NCBI GenBank assembly: GCA_965649825.1
Contig: OZ287703.1
Coordinates: forward strand, 496,001 to 560,000
Length of the DNA: 64,000 bases
Direction of reading: 5' to 3'
DNA from: Penicillus capitatus
Taxonomy: Eukaryota; Chlorophyta
Of this stretch, positions 61,832 through 64,000 are shown one piece after another (position 1 is the first letter of the stretch; every line of letters starts with the position of its first letter). The position numbers were made by a program, and so were the translations under genes. The notes under the pieces are model-generated. The model was given only the letters and a program-made list of their open reading frames with translations. It made no database searches and was not told the DNA's origin.

Positions 61832-63734
61832 TCGCGAATATGGAGGTAGACGAGGAGGAGGTCGAGACGAAATCTGTCAAGGAGATGACGATGCTCTCGA
61901 CGAAACGGACCTACGAGATGTTCGCGGCGCATCGTTTGGAATGCCCATCCGTCGATGAGGCGAGGCGAGGACACCCCGTCGACCTTCTTCTGTCCAATCC
62001 CATGTCCTGTCCAATTCTGTAGCCAAAAGGCGAAGATTGCCTGCAAGATACGCAGTGAATATGGTGCCGTGAAAGATATCGTCGCCTTGGAGAACCGACC
62101 GCAGATTGGCCCAGTGGTACCGACGTCGACGAAATCGGACACCAAGAGTGAGACGGCTCAGCTCATCGATACCGTCCGGGAGACACATCACAAGTGCCAC
62201 TCACAAATCCGTAGCGCGTGTGGATAAATTGTCGCGTGTCATGCGCACAGATCAGGGGCTCTCGTTGTGAGCGGACAAGGGAGGACTGGATCTGGTCAAA
62301 TCTCTACTGTGAAGGGTGACGAATGTTCCAAAAGAGTGAGATCAGCGGATGAAAGTGTGATCATAGGATACGAGAAGACAAGTGCGGCAATCAGTCGTCG
62401 TTTGGGATCGAAATGGCCGAAGCCTGCGTGGCATGCACCATGGAAGAATTACCGTGTCATCTCGAGTCATTTGGGGTTTGCTGTTTCTGTATACAAGCGC
62501 ACAATGAGCAGAGGGATGGTTTCAGGTGGGTGCGATCCATTGCCTTTGATCCAGGGAATGAATGGTTTGCCACTGGCTCGGCCGATCGGACGATCAAGAT
62601 CTGGGAAACGGCAACGGGAACATTGAAGCTCACGCTGATGGGTCACATCGAACAGGTCCATCATCTGAACGACTCGCCCGCTTAACGATACACATTCTCT
62701 CTCTGCAGGTCACTGGACTGGCCATCAGTGCACGGCATCCTTACATGTTTTCGTCTGGACTCGACAAGAAAGTGATGTGCTGGGACTTGGAAGCGAACAA
62801 AGTACGCAAGAGAGAGGCGCATTTTTGATAGTCTATGCAAATGGATGTGATTCCATAGGTTATTCGTAACTATCATGGACATCTCTCGGGTGTCTATTCG
62901 TTGAAACTGCATCCGACGTTGGATCTTATCATGACAGGAGGACGGGATTCTGTTTGTCGCGTCTGGGACATGCGAACAAAGCTACAGATCTTTTGCATGT
63001 CTGGTCACGATAACACCGTTTGTTCCATTCTCACACGTTCCACCGATCCGCAAGTGCGATCGCAATGTCGATCTGATAGGAAAGCTCATAAGACAGTGCC
63101 TAGGTGATCACTGGAAGCCATGATGCCACGATTAAACTGTGGGATCTGCGCAAGAACAGGACGATGTCGACGTTGACACACCACAAGAAATCTATTCGAA
63201 CAATGGCGCTGCATGCTGAACAGCCAACCTTCTGCGCAGCTTCCGCAGACAATATCAAGAAATTCAAGCTTCCTTCGGTCCGGCGACCATTTTGTATTAT
63301 GTGATGTGACAGCTCATCTCTGGCTGGTGATATCTAGGGCGAATTTCTGCATAATACGATTCAGAAACAGGCCACCATTATCAATGCTATGGCTGTCAAC
63401 GAAGATGGCGTCATGGCAACGGGAGGCAACAATGGAATGCTCTGGTTCTGGGACTGGCACAGTGGGAACTGCTTTCAAGAGACGGACGTCATTCCACAGC
63501 CGGGTTCTCTGGAGAGCGAAGCCGGAATCTTCGCCATGGCCTTTGACGTGACAGGTCTATCCTGCCCCACACCCTACCTTCTGGTCCACTCCATCCAACC
63601 TAGCTGCTTTAGGATCGCGATTGGTCACATGTGAGGCAGACAAGACGGTCAAGATGTGGAAGGAAGATACAGAAGCGACGCCGGAGACACATCCTGTCCA
63701 ATTTAAACCTCCGCGCCAAATGCGCCGATTCTAA
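61822..63734 (+). CDS. PLRG1: WD40 protein PRL1/PLRG1 of the Prp19/NineTeen splicing complex
   Basis: A nuclear seven-blade WD40 protein that activates the spliceosome; in plants it also modulates CUL4 ligases and stress signalling. The N-terminal region is followed by [20 protein letters not shown], then WD repeats: [93 protein letters not shown], and a C-terminus [16 protein letters not shown] before TAA at 63732-63734. Several short introns interrupt it, for example after SSHLG near 62474 and the one ending CCTAG near 63104. The first ATG is 61822; a second at 61840 (MEVDEEEVE) avoids overlapping the HCF173 start and may be the real one. Confidence 0.92.
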
Positions 63735-64000
63735 GGATCGCCATTCTCGTCGTTTTGTCTTTCATTTCGATAGCGTTCCGTCAATTGACGCGTTCTCTGC
63801 GGTGCGTCTTCGATGTCGACCAATACCACACAGCGCAGTACGACCAGAGATGGCGGCAGTGTACACGTCCAGGTCGTCGTGCGTTGCCGGTGAGCCAGTC
63901 ATAAGGTGTCGCGATCCAAAGCTGTCGGTTGTGCACAACAGACCACTGAATGCGAAGGAACGCGTTCGCAATGTCCAGGACGTCGTTTCCTGCACGAGCA
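63731..64000 (-). CDS. Partial minus-strand gene, unknown, running off the right edge
   Basis: Two protein-like stretches on the minus strand are in different phases: [17 protein letters not shown] (about 63980-63930) and [20 protein letters not shown], the latter ending [11 protein letters not shown] and a TAG at 63733-63731. A short intron between them would join them. The stop would overlap the PRL1 stop codon in antisense. No family was recognised with confidence. Confidence 0.3.

Overview
The window is nuclear DNA of a photosynthetic eukaryote, most likely a green-lineage alga. It has spliceosomal introns, mostly 43-71 nt. Three genes point to a plastid of the green lineage: an NADPH-thioredoxin reductase fused to thioredoxin (NTRC), a SEX4-type phosphoglucan phosphatase (phosphatase then CBM48) and an HCF173-like psbA translation factor. 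A YABBY-domain protein, a family best known from land plants, agrees with this. I cannot name the species.

Layout. (1) Bases 2-5846 are the 3' end of a giant gene that enters from the left. (2) Bases 5847-6637 are its downstream region plus an orphan copy of the start of NTRC. (3) Bases 6638-18382 are gene-poor. They hold one small Cys-containing protein gene (15762-16289), a decayed glutathione-peroxidase-like sequence (minus strand, about 16690-17400), diverged repeats and weak ORFs. (4) Bases 18383-44213 are one gene for a protein of about 8,539 residues. It has six AAA+ modules arranged as in midasin or dynein, a long helical middle, ASH/MSP-like beta repeats, an acidic stretch and four VWA domains. 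Its first exon is 24,483 nt long and all four introns lie in the last 1.3 kb. The 3' part, with the intergenic DNA and the NTRC start, is tandemly duplicated in regions 1-2. (5) Bases 44887-63734 are gene-dense and intron-rich, with genes alternating in strand: NTRC(+), UBE2K-like E2(-), COG6(+), SEX4(-), LSM6(+), ATG3(-), YABBY-like(+), OMA1-like(-), CobW/ZNG1(+), HCF173(-), PRL1/PLRG1(+). A partial minus-strand reading frame runs off the right edge. Head-to-head pairs are separated by as little as 58 bp or by no gap at all.

The dense block mixes plastid functions (NTRC redox control, SEX4 starch phosphate removal, HCF173 psbA translation) with housekeeping: ubiquitin E2, Golgi tethering, U6 snRNP and mRNA decay, autophagy, mitochondrial protease, zinc chaperone and NineTeen/Prp19-complex splicing. 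I see no operon-like logic beyond shared divergent promoters. The giant AAA/VWA protein is the unfamiliar element. Its fold suggests an ATP-driven remodelling machine, but its substrate is unknown. All splice junctions were inferred by eye from reading frame and protein similarity; no search or alignment was run.
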